This document shows, piece after piece, positions 44,631-54,148 of a stretch of DNA of 64,000 nucleotides (positions are counted from its first letter, which is position 1; each line of letters begins with the position of its first letter). Position numbers and translations under genes: made by a program. The stretch is from UBA6168 sp964573725 (lineage in GTDB: Bacteria > Bacteroidota > Bacteroidia > Chitinophagales > Saprospiraceae). The notes under the pieces are model-generated. The model was not told the DNA's origin. It ran no database searches and saw only the letters and a program-made list of their open reading frames with translations. The stretch covers positions 56,352 through 120,351 of the forward strand of contig CAZNLJ010000015.1 of assembly GCA_964573725.1 (NCBI GenBank), given 5' to 3'.

Positions 44631-44665
44631 AAAAAGGCCTGCCGAATCTCACGGCAGGCCTTTTT
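44631..44665 (+). terminator. trp attenuator terminator
   Basis: AAAAAGGCCTGCCG and CGGCAGGCCTTTTT form a perfect 14-bp stem around a 7-base loop, ending in a T5 run followed by GCTT. It lies between the leader peptide and trpE, the expected place for an attenuator. Confidence 0.85.
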
Positions 44666-44751
44666 GCTTAAGTCCCCCAGAGCGATACCGGCAGACAGGC
44701 CGGTCCGGATTCGGGCGGGGATATTCGACCACCATTCACCGGAAGCTGCCG

Positions 44752-46206
44752 ATGATACATACCAAGATAGAGACCATGCTGGCGGATACGGTCACCCCTG
44801 TCAGCCTGTACCTGCGCCTGCGGGACCGATATCCCGGCGCCTTGCTCCTGGAGAGCTCTGATTACCATGGGAATGAAAACAGCATTTCCTTTCTTTGCCT
44901 CGGCAGCCTGGCCAGTTTCACGGCGGATGGAGACCGGGTGGAGATACAGTCCGCCGGAACCGCGCCCATCGTGGAGAAAGTGGACCGCCCCCGGGAGGTC
45001 GGGGAGCGGCTCGCCGTTTTTTTCGACACTTACACACCTGCGGAAGCGAAGGGAGCGACCGGGGGACTCAATGGATTCTTCGGTTACACCACCTATGATG
45101 CCGTTCCTTACTTCGAGGACATCCAGCTGACGGCCCGGGATCCGGAGGAACGCCATATCCCCGCCTTGCGCTATCATTTGCCCCGCTTCATATTGGCGAT
45201 CAATCATTTCAACAACCGGATGACCCTCCTGGAAAACCTGCTGCCAGGCATGGACAGCCAGCTGGCGCAGCTGAAGGGATTGCTATCCGTCACCACCGTC
45301 CCGGCCTTTCCCTTCCGGTTGGTCGGGGAGGTCGCCTCCAACATGGCGGACGGGGATTTCCTCCGGATGGTGGAATCGGGCCGGGCGTACTGCCAGCAGG
45401 GCGAGGTGTTCCAGATCGTCCTGTCCAGGCAGTTCTCCCAAGCGTTCGAAGGAGACGATTTCAATGTCTACCGGGCCTTGCGGGCCGTCAATCCGTCCCC
45501 GTACCTTTTTTATTTCGACTATGGCGCTTACCGTTTGTTCGGCTCCAGCCCGGAGGCCCAGGTCCGGCTTAAAGCGGAGGGACCGGACGCGGAATCGGGC
45601 AGGAAGGCGGTAATCCATCCCATTGCCGGCACATTTCCCCGGACAGGCGACGATGTCGCCGACCGGCTTTCGGCGGAGGCCCTGGCGGCGGACCCGAAGG
45701 AAAATGCGGAACATGTGATGCTGGTGGACCTCGCCCGCAACGACCTGAACCGCCTCTGCCGGGATGTCCGGGTGGAAACCTATCGGGAAGTGCAGTTCTA
45801 CAGCCATGTCATCCACCTCGTCTCCGAAGTCACCGGCCGACTCCCGGCAAGCGTTTCGGCAACGGAATTGCTCGCGCAGACTTTCCCGGCCGGCACCTTG
45901 AGCGGAGCCCCCAAGTACCGGGCCATGCAACTCATCGACCGCACGGAAGGGGTGCGGCGTGGCTTCTACGGCGGCTGCGTCGGTTTCTTCGCCCTGCACG
46001 GAGGCACCAATCATGCGATCTTGATCAGAAGCTTCCTCAGCAAAGGAAACACCCTTTATTTCCAGGCCGGGGCCGGGATCGTGAGATCTTCCGTCCCGGA
46101 AAAGGAACTCCAGGAGGTCTACCACAAGGTCGGCGCCCTTCGCAAGGCCATCGCCTGGGCAGCCGGCGGCGAAGCCCCGCCGGCCGTATCCGGAACAAAC
46201 CGGTAA
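44752..46206 (+). CDS. trpE: Anthranilate synthase component I
   Basis: A 484-residue chorismate-utilising enzyme making anthranilate from chorismate with ammonia supplied by TrpG. The LLLESS stretch at 31-36 corresponds to the tryptophan feedback site. The catalytic half has RLFGSSPEAQVRL, HPIAGTFPRTG, LARNDLNRLCRDVRVE and FPAGTLSGAPKYRAM, all complete. It is the first structural gene of trpEGDCFBA and is preceded by a leader peptide and attenuator. TrpG follows after 12 bp. Confidence 0.96.
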   Translation: MIHTKIETMLADTVTPVSLYLRLRDRYPGALLLESSDYHGNENSISFLCLGSLASFTADGDRVEIQSAGTAPIVEKVDRPREVGERLAVFFDTYTPAEAKGATGGLNGFFGYTTYDAVPYFEDIQLTARDPEERHIPALRYHLPRFILAINHFNNRMTLLENLLPGMDSQLAQLKGLLSVTTVPAFPFRLVGEVASNMADGDFLRMVESGRAYCQQGEVFQIVLSRQFSQAFEGDDFNVYRALRAVNPSPYLFYFDYGAYRLFGSSPEAQVRLKAEGPDAESGRKAVIHPIAGTFPRTGDDVADRLSAEALAADPKENAEHVMLVDLARNDLNRLCRDVRVETYREVQFYSHVIHLVSEVTGRLPASVSATELLAQTFPAGTLSGAPKYRAMQLIDRTEGVRRGFYGGCVGFFALHGGTNHAILIRSFLSKGNTLYFQAGAGIVRSSVPEKELQEVYHKVGALRKAIAWAAGGEAPPAVSGTNR

Positions 46207-46218
46207 ACAACCGCTGCC

Positions 46219-46815
46219 ATGAAGATTTTGGTATTGGACAATTACGATTCGTTCACCTACAACCTGGTGCAGTACCTCGAGGAATTGACGGGATTCCGGC
46301 CCGACGTATACCGGAACGATGCCCTGACCGTGTCGGCAGCCCGAGCCTACGACAAGATCCTGCTTTCGCCGGGTCCCGGCCTGCCGGAAACCAGCGGCAT
46401 CCTGTGTGACCTGGTGCGCGAACTGGCGCCCACCCACAGCATACTGGGTGTCTGCCTGGGCTTGCAGGCCATCGGGGAAGTGTTCGGCGGCCGGTTGCGG
46501 AACCTCGACCAGGTGTTCCATGGAATCGCGACGGAAATCCGTATCACCCGGCCCGAGGAACTCCTCTTCCGGGAACTGCCGCCGGTTTTCCAGGCCGGCC
46601 GATACCATTCCTGGGTGGTGGACGCCGATTTGCTGCCGGATTGCCTGGACATCACTTGCGTAGATGCACAAGGTGCCATCATGGGCCTGACCCATCGGCA
46701 CCACGATGTCCGGGGCGTCCAATTCCATCCGGAATCCATATTGACCCAAGCCGGCCGTACCATCCTGGCGAATTGGCTCACGACGGACGCCCGCCCACAC
46801 AAGACAAGCCAATGA
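46219..46815 (+). CDS. trpG: Anthranilate synthase component II (glutamine amidotransferase)
   Basis: A class-I glutamine amidotransferase of 198 residues that releases ammonia for TrpE. LDNYDSFTYNL is at 6-16, the oxyanion SPGPG at 50-54, the nucleophile Cys79 in LGVCLGLQAIGE, and the catalytic His-Glu in FHPESILT near 172. Its stop codon overlaps the trpD start in an ATGA (46812-46815). It could also serve aminodeoxychorismate synthase (PabA role), as no separate pabA is in view. Confidence 0.95.
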   Translation: MKILVLDNYDSFTYNLVQYLEELTGFRPDVYRNDALTVSAARAYDKILLSPGPGLPETSGILCDLVRELAPTHSILGVCLGLQAIGEVFGGRLRNLDQVFHGIATEIRITRPEELLFRELPPVFQAGRYHSWVVDADLLPDCLDITCVDAQGAIMGLTHRHHDVRGVQFHPESILTQAGRTILANWLTTDARPHKTSQ

Positions 46816-47801
46816 AGAAGATCCTGAACAAACTGTTCGAACACGAACACCTGAGCCGCGCGGAAGCGTACGAAACGCTGACGGAAATGACACGGGGCGG
46901 GACGAACGATGCACAGATCGCCGCCTTCATGACGGTATACCTCATGCGCACCATATCGGTGGAGGAACTGGAAGGATTCCGGGCGGCGTTGCTGGATTTG
47001 TGCGTACGGGTACCGATGGACCATGCCGAAACCATCGACCTGTGCGGAACCGGGGGCGACGGAAAGCACACTTTCAACATTTCCACGCTGGCGGGATTTG
47101 TGGTGGCAGGTGCCGGTGGCAAAGTGGTCAAACATGGGAATTACGGCGTATCCTCGGTATGCGGTTCGTCCAATGTGCTGGAATCGCTGGGATACCGATT
47201 CAAACAGGATGTGGACAGCCTGCGGCGGGAACTGGATGCCGCCGGCATCTGCTTCCTGCACGCACCGCTGTTCCACCCGGCCCTGAAGAGCGTTGGGCCC
47301 GTCCGGAAAGCGCTGGGTGTCAAGACTTTTTTCAATATGCTGGGCCCCTTGGTCAATCCGGCGACCCCGTCCTGCCAATTTACCGGCGTCTTCAGTTTCG
47401 AACTCCAACGCTTGTACGGATACCTGCTGCAGCGTACCCGGCAACGGTTCCGGGTCGTCCATACCTTCGACGGGTACGACGAACTCTCGCTCACGGCACC
47501 TGCGCGGGTGGTCCGGGAGGACGGGGAAGACAACCTCGACCCGGGTCTCTTCGGCGGGACGGTCCGGCAGGAAGACCTGGCCGGCGGCGATACCGTGGAA
47601 GCCAACCGCCGCATATTCATCGATATACTGGCCGGCAAGGGTACCCCTGCGCAGCAACGGGTCGTGGTCGCCAACGCCGCCATGGCGCTGCAGTGCCTGT
47701 CGCCGGAAAAACCCCTGGCGGAATGCGTGGACGCCGCACGGGAGTCCTTGTCCGCCGGCCGTGCCGAATCTGTCCTGCAGCGGCTGATTTCGATGCAATG
47801 A
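46812..47801 (+). CDS. trpD: Anthranilate phosphoribosyltransferase
   Basis: A 329-residue enzyme transferring the phosphoribosyl group of PRPP to anthranilate. The PRPP/anthranilate loop CGTGGDGKHTFNIST starts at residue 78, followed by KHGNYGVSSVCGSSNVLE, HPALKSVGPVRKALG and FFNMLGPLVNP. The start MKKILNKLF overlaps the trpG stop by 4 bp, so translation is coupled. A 131-bp gap follows, the longest inside the operon. Confidence 0.95.
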   Translation: MKKILNKLFEHEHLSRAEAYETLTEMTRGGTNDAQIAAFMTVYLMRTISVEELEGFRAALLDLCVRVPMDHAETIDLCGTGGDGKHTFNISTLAGFVVAGAGGKVVKHGNYGVSSVCGSSNVLESLGYRFKQDVDSLRRELDAAGICFLHAPLFHPALKSVGPVRKALGVKTFFNMLGPLVNPATPSCQFTGVFSFELQRLYGYLLQRTRQRFRVVHTFDGYDELSLTAPARVVREDGEDNLDPGLFGGTVRQEDLAGGDTVEANRRIFIDILAGKGTPAQQRVVVANAAMALQCLSPEKPLAECVDAARESLSAGRAESVLQRLISMQ

Positions 47802-47932
47802 GCGCCGACCGGCGGAGCGGCGCCCAACCGGACCGTCATCCCGACGCACTTGACCAACTAGACCGATAAGGAAAAATAAGGGCAGGAATTGTGCAGGGGG
47901 CGTTCCCCTGACCACCAACTATCGGAAGAACT

Positions 47933-48748
47933 ATGAGCGTCCTGGAAAAAATCGTGGCTCAAAAAAAGAAAGAAGTCGCCGAGCGGCAAAAGCAGTATCC
48001 GTATGCCAAGCTGGAAAAAAGCTTCCACTGGAACCGGCCACCGATCCGCCTGACCACTGCGATCACCGCGAAAAACAGCTCCGGCATCATCGCCGAGTTC
48101 AAGCGGCGATCCCCGTCGAAAGGCATCATCAACGACCAGGTTCAAATCGACCAGGTCAGTACGGGATATGTACGGGCCGGAGCCGCCGCCTTGTCCATCC
48201 TGACAGATACACCCTTTTTCGGGGGGCATGTGGAGGACCTGACCCGGGCCCGGGAGATCAACATGGTGCCGATCCTTCGCAAGGATTTCATCATCAGTGA
48301 TTACCAAATCATGGAAGCCCGGAGCCTGGGAGCGGATGTCATCCTGCTGATTGCCGCGGTCTTGCCGCCCGAGGAGGTTCGCCGGCTGAGTGCATTCGCC
48401 GGTTCCCTCGGTATGGAGGTCCTGTTGGAATTACACGACGCCGATGAGACCGGGCATATCTGCGACTCCGTCCAACTGGTCGGGGTGAACAACCGCAACC
48501 TGTCGGATTTTACGGTGGATGTCGGCCGGTCCTTCGACCTGGCCGGACAGCTGCCGAAGGACAAGGTCTGGGTGGCGGAATCCGGCCTGCAGGACCCCGC
48601 CGTGGTGCGCGAATTGAAGTCCGCAGGGTTCCACGGATTCCTGATCGGGGAATATTTCATGCGGGAAGCGCGGCCCGAGGAGGCTTGCCGCAGGTTTGTC
48701 TCCGGACTGCAAGCGGACGAAAAAACCGGCAGGGAACACCCTGCGTGA
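47933..48748 (+). CDS. trpC: Indole-3-glycerol-phosphate synthase
   Basis: A TIM-barrel enzyme of 271 residues that closes the indole ring. The N-terminal signature AEFKRRSPSKG with the catalytic lysine region is near residues 55-65. LRKDFIISDYQIMEARSLGADVILLI, VGVNNRNLSDF and VAESGL complete the active site. It is not fused to TrpF, unlike in enterobacteria. A short hairpin (CAGGGG/CCCCTG, 47894-47910) sits about 22 bases before the start, in the 131-bp gap after trpD. Confidence 0.95.
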   Translation: MSVLEKIVAQKKKEVAERQKQYPYAKLEKSFHWNRPPIRLTTAITAKNSSGIIAEFKRRSPSKGIINDQVQIDQVSTGYVRAGAAALSILTDTPFFGGHVEDLTRAREINMVPILRKDFIISDYQIMEARSLGADVILLIAAVLPPEEVRRLSAFAGSLGMEVLLELHDADETGHICDSVQLVGVNNRNLSDFTVDVGRSFDLAGQLPKDKVWVAESGLQDPAVVRELKSAGFHGFLIGEYFMREARPEEACRRFVSGLQADEKTGREHPA

Positions 48749-48763
48749 CCATAGAAAGGCCCT

Positions 48764-49414
48764 ATGCTGCAAATTAAAGTCTGCGGATTGAAAACGGAGG
48801 AGAACGCCCGGGCGGTACTGCGTATCGGACCGGACTACGTCGGATTCATTTTCGTCGGCCGGTCCCCCCGATGGGTAGGCCCCCCCGATGTCTGCGACTG
48901 GATTCGGACCCTCCCGGACAGCGCGCGGAAGGTGGGTGTGTTCGTCAATGCCGAAACGGCGGAGATCCGCCGGCAAGCCCAGGCTACCGGTTTGTCCGTC
49001 ATCCAGTTGCATGGAGACGAACCGCCGGAGCAATGCCGGTCCCTGCGGGCGGCGGGTTGGGAGGTGTGGAAGGTATTTTCCGTCGGCAGCACGTTGGACC
49101 TTGGCCAGGTAGAAAGATATGCGGGCAGTTGCGACCGCTTCCTGTTCGACACCGGCGGCCGGGAACGCGGCGGAAACGGCATCCCGTTCGACTGGACCCT
49201 GTTGCACGGTTATGGCGGGGAAACGCCCTATTGGCTGAGCGGCGGCATCGGACCGGAAGCGGCTCCGGCGATCCGGGCATTCCTGATGCGGGCGCCGGCT
49301 CCACTCCGCCAAGCCTGCATCGGCGTGGATATCAACAGCCGCTTCGAGACGGCCCCAGGCAACAAAGATGTATCGTCCATCAAACAATTTCAAGATGCAC
49401 TCAAACGGATCTGA
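48764..49414 (+). CDS. trpF: Phosphoribosylanthranilate isomerase
   Basis: A 216-residue TIM-barrel enzyme performing the Amadori rearrangement of PRA to CdRP. KVCGLKTEENA at 5-15 contains the general base Cys7; VGFIFVGRSPRWV, IQLHGDE and FDTGGRERGGNG (general acid Asp) follow, with a C-terminal SGGIGPE phosphate loop. Its end overlaps the chosen trpB start by 20 bp. Confidence 0.93.
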   Translation: MLQIKVCGLKTEENARAVLRIGPDYVGFIFVGRSPRWVGPPDVCDWIRTLPDSARKVGVFVNAETAEIRRQAQATGLSVIQLHGDEPPEQCRSLRAAGWEVWKVFSVGSTLDLGQVERYAGSCDRFLFDTGGRERGGNGIPFDWTLLHGYGGETPYWLSGGIGPEAAPAIRAFLMRAPAPLRQACIGVDINSRFETAPGNKDVSSIKQFQDALKRI

Positions 49415-50624
49415 CCGCACCGTCCCGACACCGGGCACCGCTGTGACCCCGTTTCCCGACGAACAGGGATTCTACGGATCATTCGGCGGAGCCTTCGTAC
49501 CGGAGATGCTGTTCCCCAACGTGGAGGAATTGCGCACCCGCTATCTTTCCATACTCTCCGGGGAATCATTCCGGAGCGCTTACCGACACCTGCTGAAGGA
49601 GTACGTGGGTCGGGAGACCCCCCTTTACCTCGCGCAACGATTATCCGACCACTACGGTTGTCGGATTTACTTGAAACGGGAGGACCTGTGCCATACCGGA
49701 GCCCACAAGATCAACAACACCGTCGGCCAGATCCTGTTGGCGAGGGCGCTCGGCAAACGGCGGATAATTGCGGAAACCGGCGCCGGGCAGCATGGCGTGG
49801 CCACTGCCACCGTCTGTGCATTGATGGGCATGGAATGTATCGTGTACATGGGGGAGCTGGACATACAGCGGCAAGCGCCCAATGTCGCCCGGATGCGGAT
49901 GTTGGGGGCGACCGTCGTTCCGGCCCGCAGCGGCAACCGCACCCTGAAGGATGCCACCAATGAAGCGATCCGCGATTGGATCTGCCATCCGGAGGACACC
50001 CATTACATCATCGGGTCGGTCGTGGGCCCGCATCCCTACCCCGACCTGGTGGCCCGCCTCCAGGCGGTCATCAGCGAGGAGATCCGGTCCCAGCTGCAGG
50101 AAAAGGAAGGGACCCCGAACCCGGCGGCCGTCCTGGCCTGCGTCGGGGGCGGCAGCAATGCGGCCGGAGCCTTCTATCATTTCATCGACCAACCGGGTGT
50201 CCGGCTGCTCGGTGCCGAAGCCGCCGGACATGGGGTCGATTCCGGGGAAACCGCCGCCACCATCGCCCTGGGGACACCGGGCATCCTCCACGGAAGCCTG
50301 TCCATGCTCATCCAGGACGCCGACGGACAGGTGACGGAACCTTATTCGATTTCCGCCGGGCTCGACTATCCCGGCGTCGGTCCCCTGCACGCCACGCTCG
50401 GCACGTCCGGTCGCGCAGAATACTTGCCGGTGACGGACGAGGAAGCCTTGGCCGCCGCCCTGCTGCTGTCCCGCCGGGAAGGCATCATTCCGGCCCTGGA
50501 AACGGCGCACGCCCTGGCCCTGTTCGAGAAGATCCCCTTCGACAAGGAGGAGGTCGTCGTCGTTTGCCTTTCCGGGAGGGGCGACAAGGACCTCGCCACT
50601 TACATGCAACATTTCCAATTGTAA
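49395..50624 (+). CDS. trpB: Tryptophan synthase beta chain
   Basis: A PLP enzyme of 409 residues condensing indole with serine. The PLP lysine is Lys105 in HTGAHKINN; AETGAGQHGVATA follows, and CVGGGSNAAGAF binds the cofactor phosphate. GAEAAGHG and the C-terminal LSGRGDKD are complete. It belongs to the common TrpB1 type that pairs with TrpA. The ATG giving MHSNGSDRT is used; one nine codons earlier is also in frame, and both overlap trpF. Confidence 0.96.
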   Translation: MHSNGSDRTVPTPGTAVTPFPDEQGFYGSFGGAFVPEMLFPNVEELRTRYLSILSGESFRSAYRHLLKEYVGRETPLYLAQRLSDHYGCRIYLKREDLCHTGAHKINNTVGQILLARALGKRRIIAETGAGQHGVATATVCALMGMECIVYMGELDIQRQAPNVARMRMLGATVVPARSGNRTLKDATNEAIRDWICHPEDTHYIIGSVVGPHPYPDLVARLQAVISEEIRSQLQEKEGTPNPAAVLACVGGGSNAAGAFYHFIDQPGVRLLGAEAAGHGVDSGETAATIALGTPGILHGSLSMLIQDADGQVTEPYSISAGLDYPGVGPLHATLGTSGRAEYLPVTDEEALAAALLLSRREGIIPALETAHALALFEKIPFDKEEVVVVCLSGRGDKDLATYMQHFQL

Positions 50625-50635
50625 ACCGGATATTT

Positions 50636-51415
50636 ATGGCGACCAACAGATTGGATACCTTGTTCGAAAGAAAAGCTGGGGATGTACTGGCCGTTTACTT
50701 CACGGCAGGGTACCCCCGGCTGGACATCACCCGCGACACCATCCTCCAGCTGGATGCCGCAGGCGCCGACCTGATCGAGATCGGCATCCCGTTCAGTGAT
50801 CCGCTGGCCGACGGCCCGACGATACAGGCCAGTTCCAAAGCCGCCATCGACGGGGGTATGACCTTGTCCCTGCTTTTCAGACAGTTGGAGGATATTCGCA
50901 ACCACACCCAAATCCCCCTGGTGCTGATGGGGTATCTCAACCCCGTGATGCGCTTCGGGATGGATGACTTCTGCCGCAGGTGCCGGGAAACCGGGGTGGA
51001 CGGAATTATCCTTCCGGATATGCCCTTGTCTTTTTTCCTGGCACGTTACCAGCCGGTCTTTGCCGATTACGGACTCCACCCCATCTTTCTCGTGACGCCG
51101 CAAACCGGCGATGCCAGGATGCGGGAACTGGAGGCTGCCTCCGGCGGATTCCTGTATGCCGTTTCCATGGCTACCACCACGGGGGGAACCGGCGGATTCG
51201 GTGCGGAACAGGTCGCTTATTTCAATCGGTTGAAAGGCTTGGGATTGCAAAAACCGATATTGGCGGGATTCGGTATCGCCGACCACCCCTCCTTTCGGAC
51301 TGCCTGCGACCACCTGTCCGGCGCTGTCGTCGGAAGTGCCTTCATCCGGGCCCAGGAACAAGGTATCCATCCGGCGGAATTCGTACGCCGGCTGCGGCAA
51401 CCGGAAAACGCATAG
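50636..51415 (+). CDS. trpA: Tryptophan synthase alpha chain
   Basis: A TIM-barrel lyase of 259 residues that splits indole-3-glycerol phosphate and passes indole to TrpB. Catalytic Glu48 is in DLIEIGIPFSDPLADGP (46-61) with Asp59; MGYLNPVMRFG, GIILPDMPL and the C-terminal GFGI and VVGSAFI phosphate loops are present. It is the last gene of the operon and starts 11 bp after trpB. No intrinsic terminator is visible in the 47 bp before the convergent esterase gene. Confidence 0.95.
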   Translation: MATNRLDTLFERKAGDVLAVYFTAGYPRLDITRDTILQLDAAGADLIEIGIPFSDPLADGPTIQASSKAAIDGGMTLSLLFRQLEDIRNHTQIPLVLMGYLNPVMRFGMDDFCRRCRETGVDGIILPDMPLSFFLARYQPVFADYGLHPIFLVTPQTGDARMRELEAASGGFLYAVSMATTTGGTGGFGAEQVAYFNRLKGLGLQKPILAGFGIADHPSFRTACDHLSGAVVGSAFIRAQEQGIHPAEFVRRLRQPENA

Positions 51416-51462
51416 CCACCCGGCGCAAGATTTCCGGACGAGACCGCCCTACCAAACGTATC

Positions 51463-52389
51463 TTAATTACCGGAACCGCCGGCCGTCCTGCGTATCCAAT
51501 CCAACAGCAAGGGGCCCCAGGACCCTTCTCCGCTGGGGTGTCGGAGGCCATAGCCATGCCCGCCTTGGGGAAAGAGGTGCATCTCCACCGGGACGCCGTT
51601 CTCCAGGCAGGCCGCGTGGAACAGCAGGCTGTTTTGGACTGGGACGAAGTCATCCTGGGTGTGTAACAGGAAAGCGGGCGGCGTATCGGCGGTCACATGC
51701 AGTTCGTTGGAGAAAAAAAGCACCTGGGCCTGCCCGGGTGATGGACCGAGCAGCCGTTCCCGGGAACCCGCATGCCCCACTCCTTCCCGCATGCTGACGA
51801 CCGGATAGATCAAGGCCACGAAATCCGGACGGGCGGATAACGTATCCCTGTCGGTGGGGTCGGCTGCGGAAAGAAAGTGTGTGGCGGCAGTGGCGGCGAG
51901 GTGTCCACCGGCGGAGAAACCCATGATACCGATCCTGCCGGGATCCAGGCCCCAAGCCCCTGCCCTGCGCCGCACCAAACGGATGGCCCTTTGTGCATCC
52001 TGCCACGGTGCGAGCGAGCGGTCCAGGCAATACCGGTCGTCCGGAATCCGATACCGTAGGACAAAGGCGGCTATGCCCGCCTGCTGCAGCATTTCCGCCA
52101 CTTGCGTCCCCTCATGGTCCGTCGCCGTACCCGAATACCCGCCACCCGGACAAATGATCATGGCTGCGCCGGTCGGTCGTTCGGCCGGAAAATAGGTCAA
52201 GGTAGGAACGGAAGTGCCGGTGGTAAAGGCGACACCCCAGCCGTTGACCGCCTCCGTTTCGAGGTTCTCGGCCGGGATGGCATTCGGTATGCGGCCGGTA
52301 GGGTACAGCGCCATGCTTTCCCTTGTGGCTTGTGCCGCCAGGGAGAACGCCAGCGCGGTTGTCAGGATTGTGCAGGTTGTTTGCTTCAT
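51463..52389 (-). CDS. Exported alpha/beta-hydrolase (acetylxylan-esterase-like)
   Basis: A 308-residue esterase with a signal peptide (to about residue 20). The oxyanion loop CPGGGYSG is near 80-87, the nucleophile elbow GFSAGG holds Ser159, the acid is in HTQDDFVPVQNS, and the histidine is in PQGGHGYG. This is the BD-FAE/acetylxylan esterase-like group that removes acyl groups from sugars or plant polymers; the substrate is not defined. It stands alone and is convergent with trpA. Confidence 0.85.
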   Translation of the reverse strand: MKQTTCTILTTALAFSLAAQATRESMALYPTGRIPNAIPAENLETEAVNGWGVAFTTGTSVPTLTYFPAERPTGAAMIICPGGGYSGTATDHEGTQVAEMLQQAGIAAFVLRYRIPDDRYCLDRSLAPWQDAQRAIRLVRRRAGAWGLDPGRIGIMGFSAGGHLAATAATHFLSAADPTDRDTLSARPDFVALIYPVVSMREGVGHAGSRERLLGPSPGQAQVLFFSNELHVTADTPPAFLLHTQDDFVPVQNSLLFHAACLENGVPVEMHLFPQGGHGYGLRHPSGEGSWGPLLLDWIRRTAGGSGN

Positions 52390-52884
52390 GAATAGCCGTC
52401 GATTTCAGGTATGGTCTGTCGGGAGGGGCAATGCCCGTCCGCCTCCCCCGATCCTATACGATGCGCATGACCAGCGTCCGGGTCCGGATGGGTGCAGACG
52501 GCATTTTCGGGCATCGCCGCCGCATGGGCTGACCACAGACTAAGGAATGCGGTGCGTGGGCCGATGGGCAACAATGCCCGTGTCCCGGAAGGCCGGTTGT
52601 TCAGGGCCGAATCCTGGTGGTCGTGTCGCTAATTTATCGCAATCCGGTGAATGTCGAGGATTTTGTGCAGCTATTTTTCAGCGGAAGAAATCGGAATCAC
52701 GCGCCGAACAGATTGGAAATGCAGGCTGCGCTCCGCAATTAACGAATGGCCGGATGAGGACGGAGGCTTGGGTCAAAGGCTGTTTATGTTTTCGGCAGCT
52801 GCCGGTTCGGCAAGCAGGGTCGAGAGCCAGGCCAGACAATCCGGATTCGGTGGCGTGGATGTTGCGTTGGAATTTTGTTTTTCT
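52390..52884. other. Non-coding region before the repeat array
   Basis: About 495 bp with no convincing gene. Its last 60 bases grade into the repeat array. A stretch near 52745 (GAATGGCCGGATGAGGACGG) resembles the GGAATGGCCGGACGATGG part of the repeat unit and may be an eroded copy, but this is weak. Confidence 0.35.
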
Positions 52885-53144
52885 ACCGAGATTTTTCCGG
52901 AGGAGTATTTATTTGCTAATTGGCAGCGGCACCGCACCTTAAGCAACCATCACATGTCCGTATCTGCTACGGCCAGCTGGCTGAGGATCATGCCCAGCCG
53001 GTGACGCCAGCTGCCAACCGATCCATCAGCGATTGAGGATGGGAGCCCCCACCCCATCCGGGGTTCCGAAGGTGGTGGCTATGGGGATGGGAAGTTGCCA
53101 AACGGGATGGAATGGCCGGACGATGGCCCGATATTCAATTTTTT
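52885..53144 (+). repeat. Repeat unit 1
   Basis: The most diverged full unit. The short frame opens with TTG at 52920 and runs 38 codons to TGA at 53034-53036, ending with the NRSISD stretch shared with unit 2. Stem CCCATCC (53053-53059)/GGATGGG (53085-53091). Confidence 0.7.
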
Positions 53145-53404
53145 ACCGAGATTTTTCCGGAGGAGTATTTATTTATTAAATGGCATCGGCTCCACCCCGT
53201 ATGCGACCGTCACATATCCGACCCTACTACGGCCAGCCGGAAAGGGGTCATGCCCAGCCGGCGTCCCTACCTGCCAACCGATCCATCAGTGATTGACGAT
53301 GGGAGCCCCCACCCCATCCGGGGGTCCGTAGATGGTGGCTTTGGGGATGGGAAGTTGCCAAACGGGATGGAATGGCCGGACGATGGTTTGATATCAAATT
53401 TTTT
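53145..53404 (+). repeat. Repeat unit 2
   Basis: Short frame from ATG 53180 to TGA 53294-53296, 38 codons, starting MASAPPRMRPSH. It has the same length and the same stop position as unit 1. Confidence 0.7.
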
Positions 53405-53663
53405 ACCGAGTTTTTTCCGGAGGAGTATTTATTTATTAAGTGGCATCGGCACTACCCCGTATGCGCCCGTCACATTTACCGACCTTGCCACGGCCAATTA
53501 GCTGAGGGTCATGCCCAGCAGTCACTGTCGCCTGCCAACCGATCCATCCCGCGATTGACGTTGGGAGCCCCCACCCCATCCGGCGGTCCGGTGGTGGCTA
53601 TGGGGATGGGAAGTTGCCAAACGGGATGGAATGGTCGGACGATGGCCCGATATTCAATTTTCT
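53405..53663 (+). repeat. Repeat unit 3 (frame broken)
   Basis: The start is GTG at 53440, and one inserted base after the SH codons shifts the frame, giving an early TGA at 53503-53505. The anchor has one change (AGTTTTTT). The broken frame argues against a required protein in this unit. Confidence 0.7.
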
Positions 53664-53921
53664 ACCGAGATTTTTCCGGAGGAGTATTTATTTATTAAAT
53701 GGCATCGGCACCACCCCGTATGCGCCCGTCACATCTCCGACCCAGCTACGGCCAGCCGGAAAGGGGTCATGCCCAGCCGGCGGCCCTACCTACCAACCGA
53801 TCCATCACGCGATTGACGTTGGGAGCCCCCACCCCATCCGGCGGTCCGGTGGTGGCTTTGGGGATGGGAAGTTGCCAAACGGGATGGAATGGTCGGACGA
53901 TGGCCCGATATTCAATTTTCT
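53664..53921 (+). repeat. Repeat unit 4 (frame extended)
   Basis: Short frame from ATG 53699. One extra base before the usual stop lets it run on through the constant segment and the next SD block to 53956, 85 codons in all. Confidence 0.7.
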
Positions 53922-54148
53922 ACCGAGATTTTTCCGGAGGAGTATTTATTATTTAGATGGCAGCAGCTCCACCCCGTAAGCGACCGTCACATGTCCGACC
54001 CTGCTACGGCCAGCTGGCTGAGGGTCATGCCCGGCAGGCGGCGCTACCTGCCAACCGATCCATCACCCGATTGAGGATGGGAGCCCCCACCCCATCCGGC
54101 GGTCCGGTGGTGGCGGCTTTGGCTCCTTGAAAACAGCCCTGACAAATA
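53922..54148 (+). repeat. Repeat unit 5 (shortened)
   Basis: The frame from ATG 53957 to TGA 54128-54130 has 57 codons. The constant stretch found in units 1-4 is replaced by a shorter unrelated sequence, so the unit is about 30 bp shorter. Confidence 0.65.
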
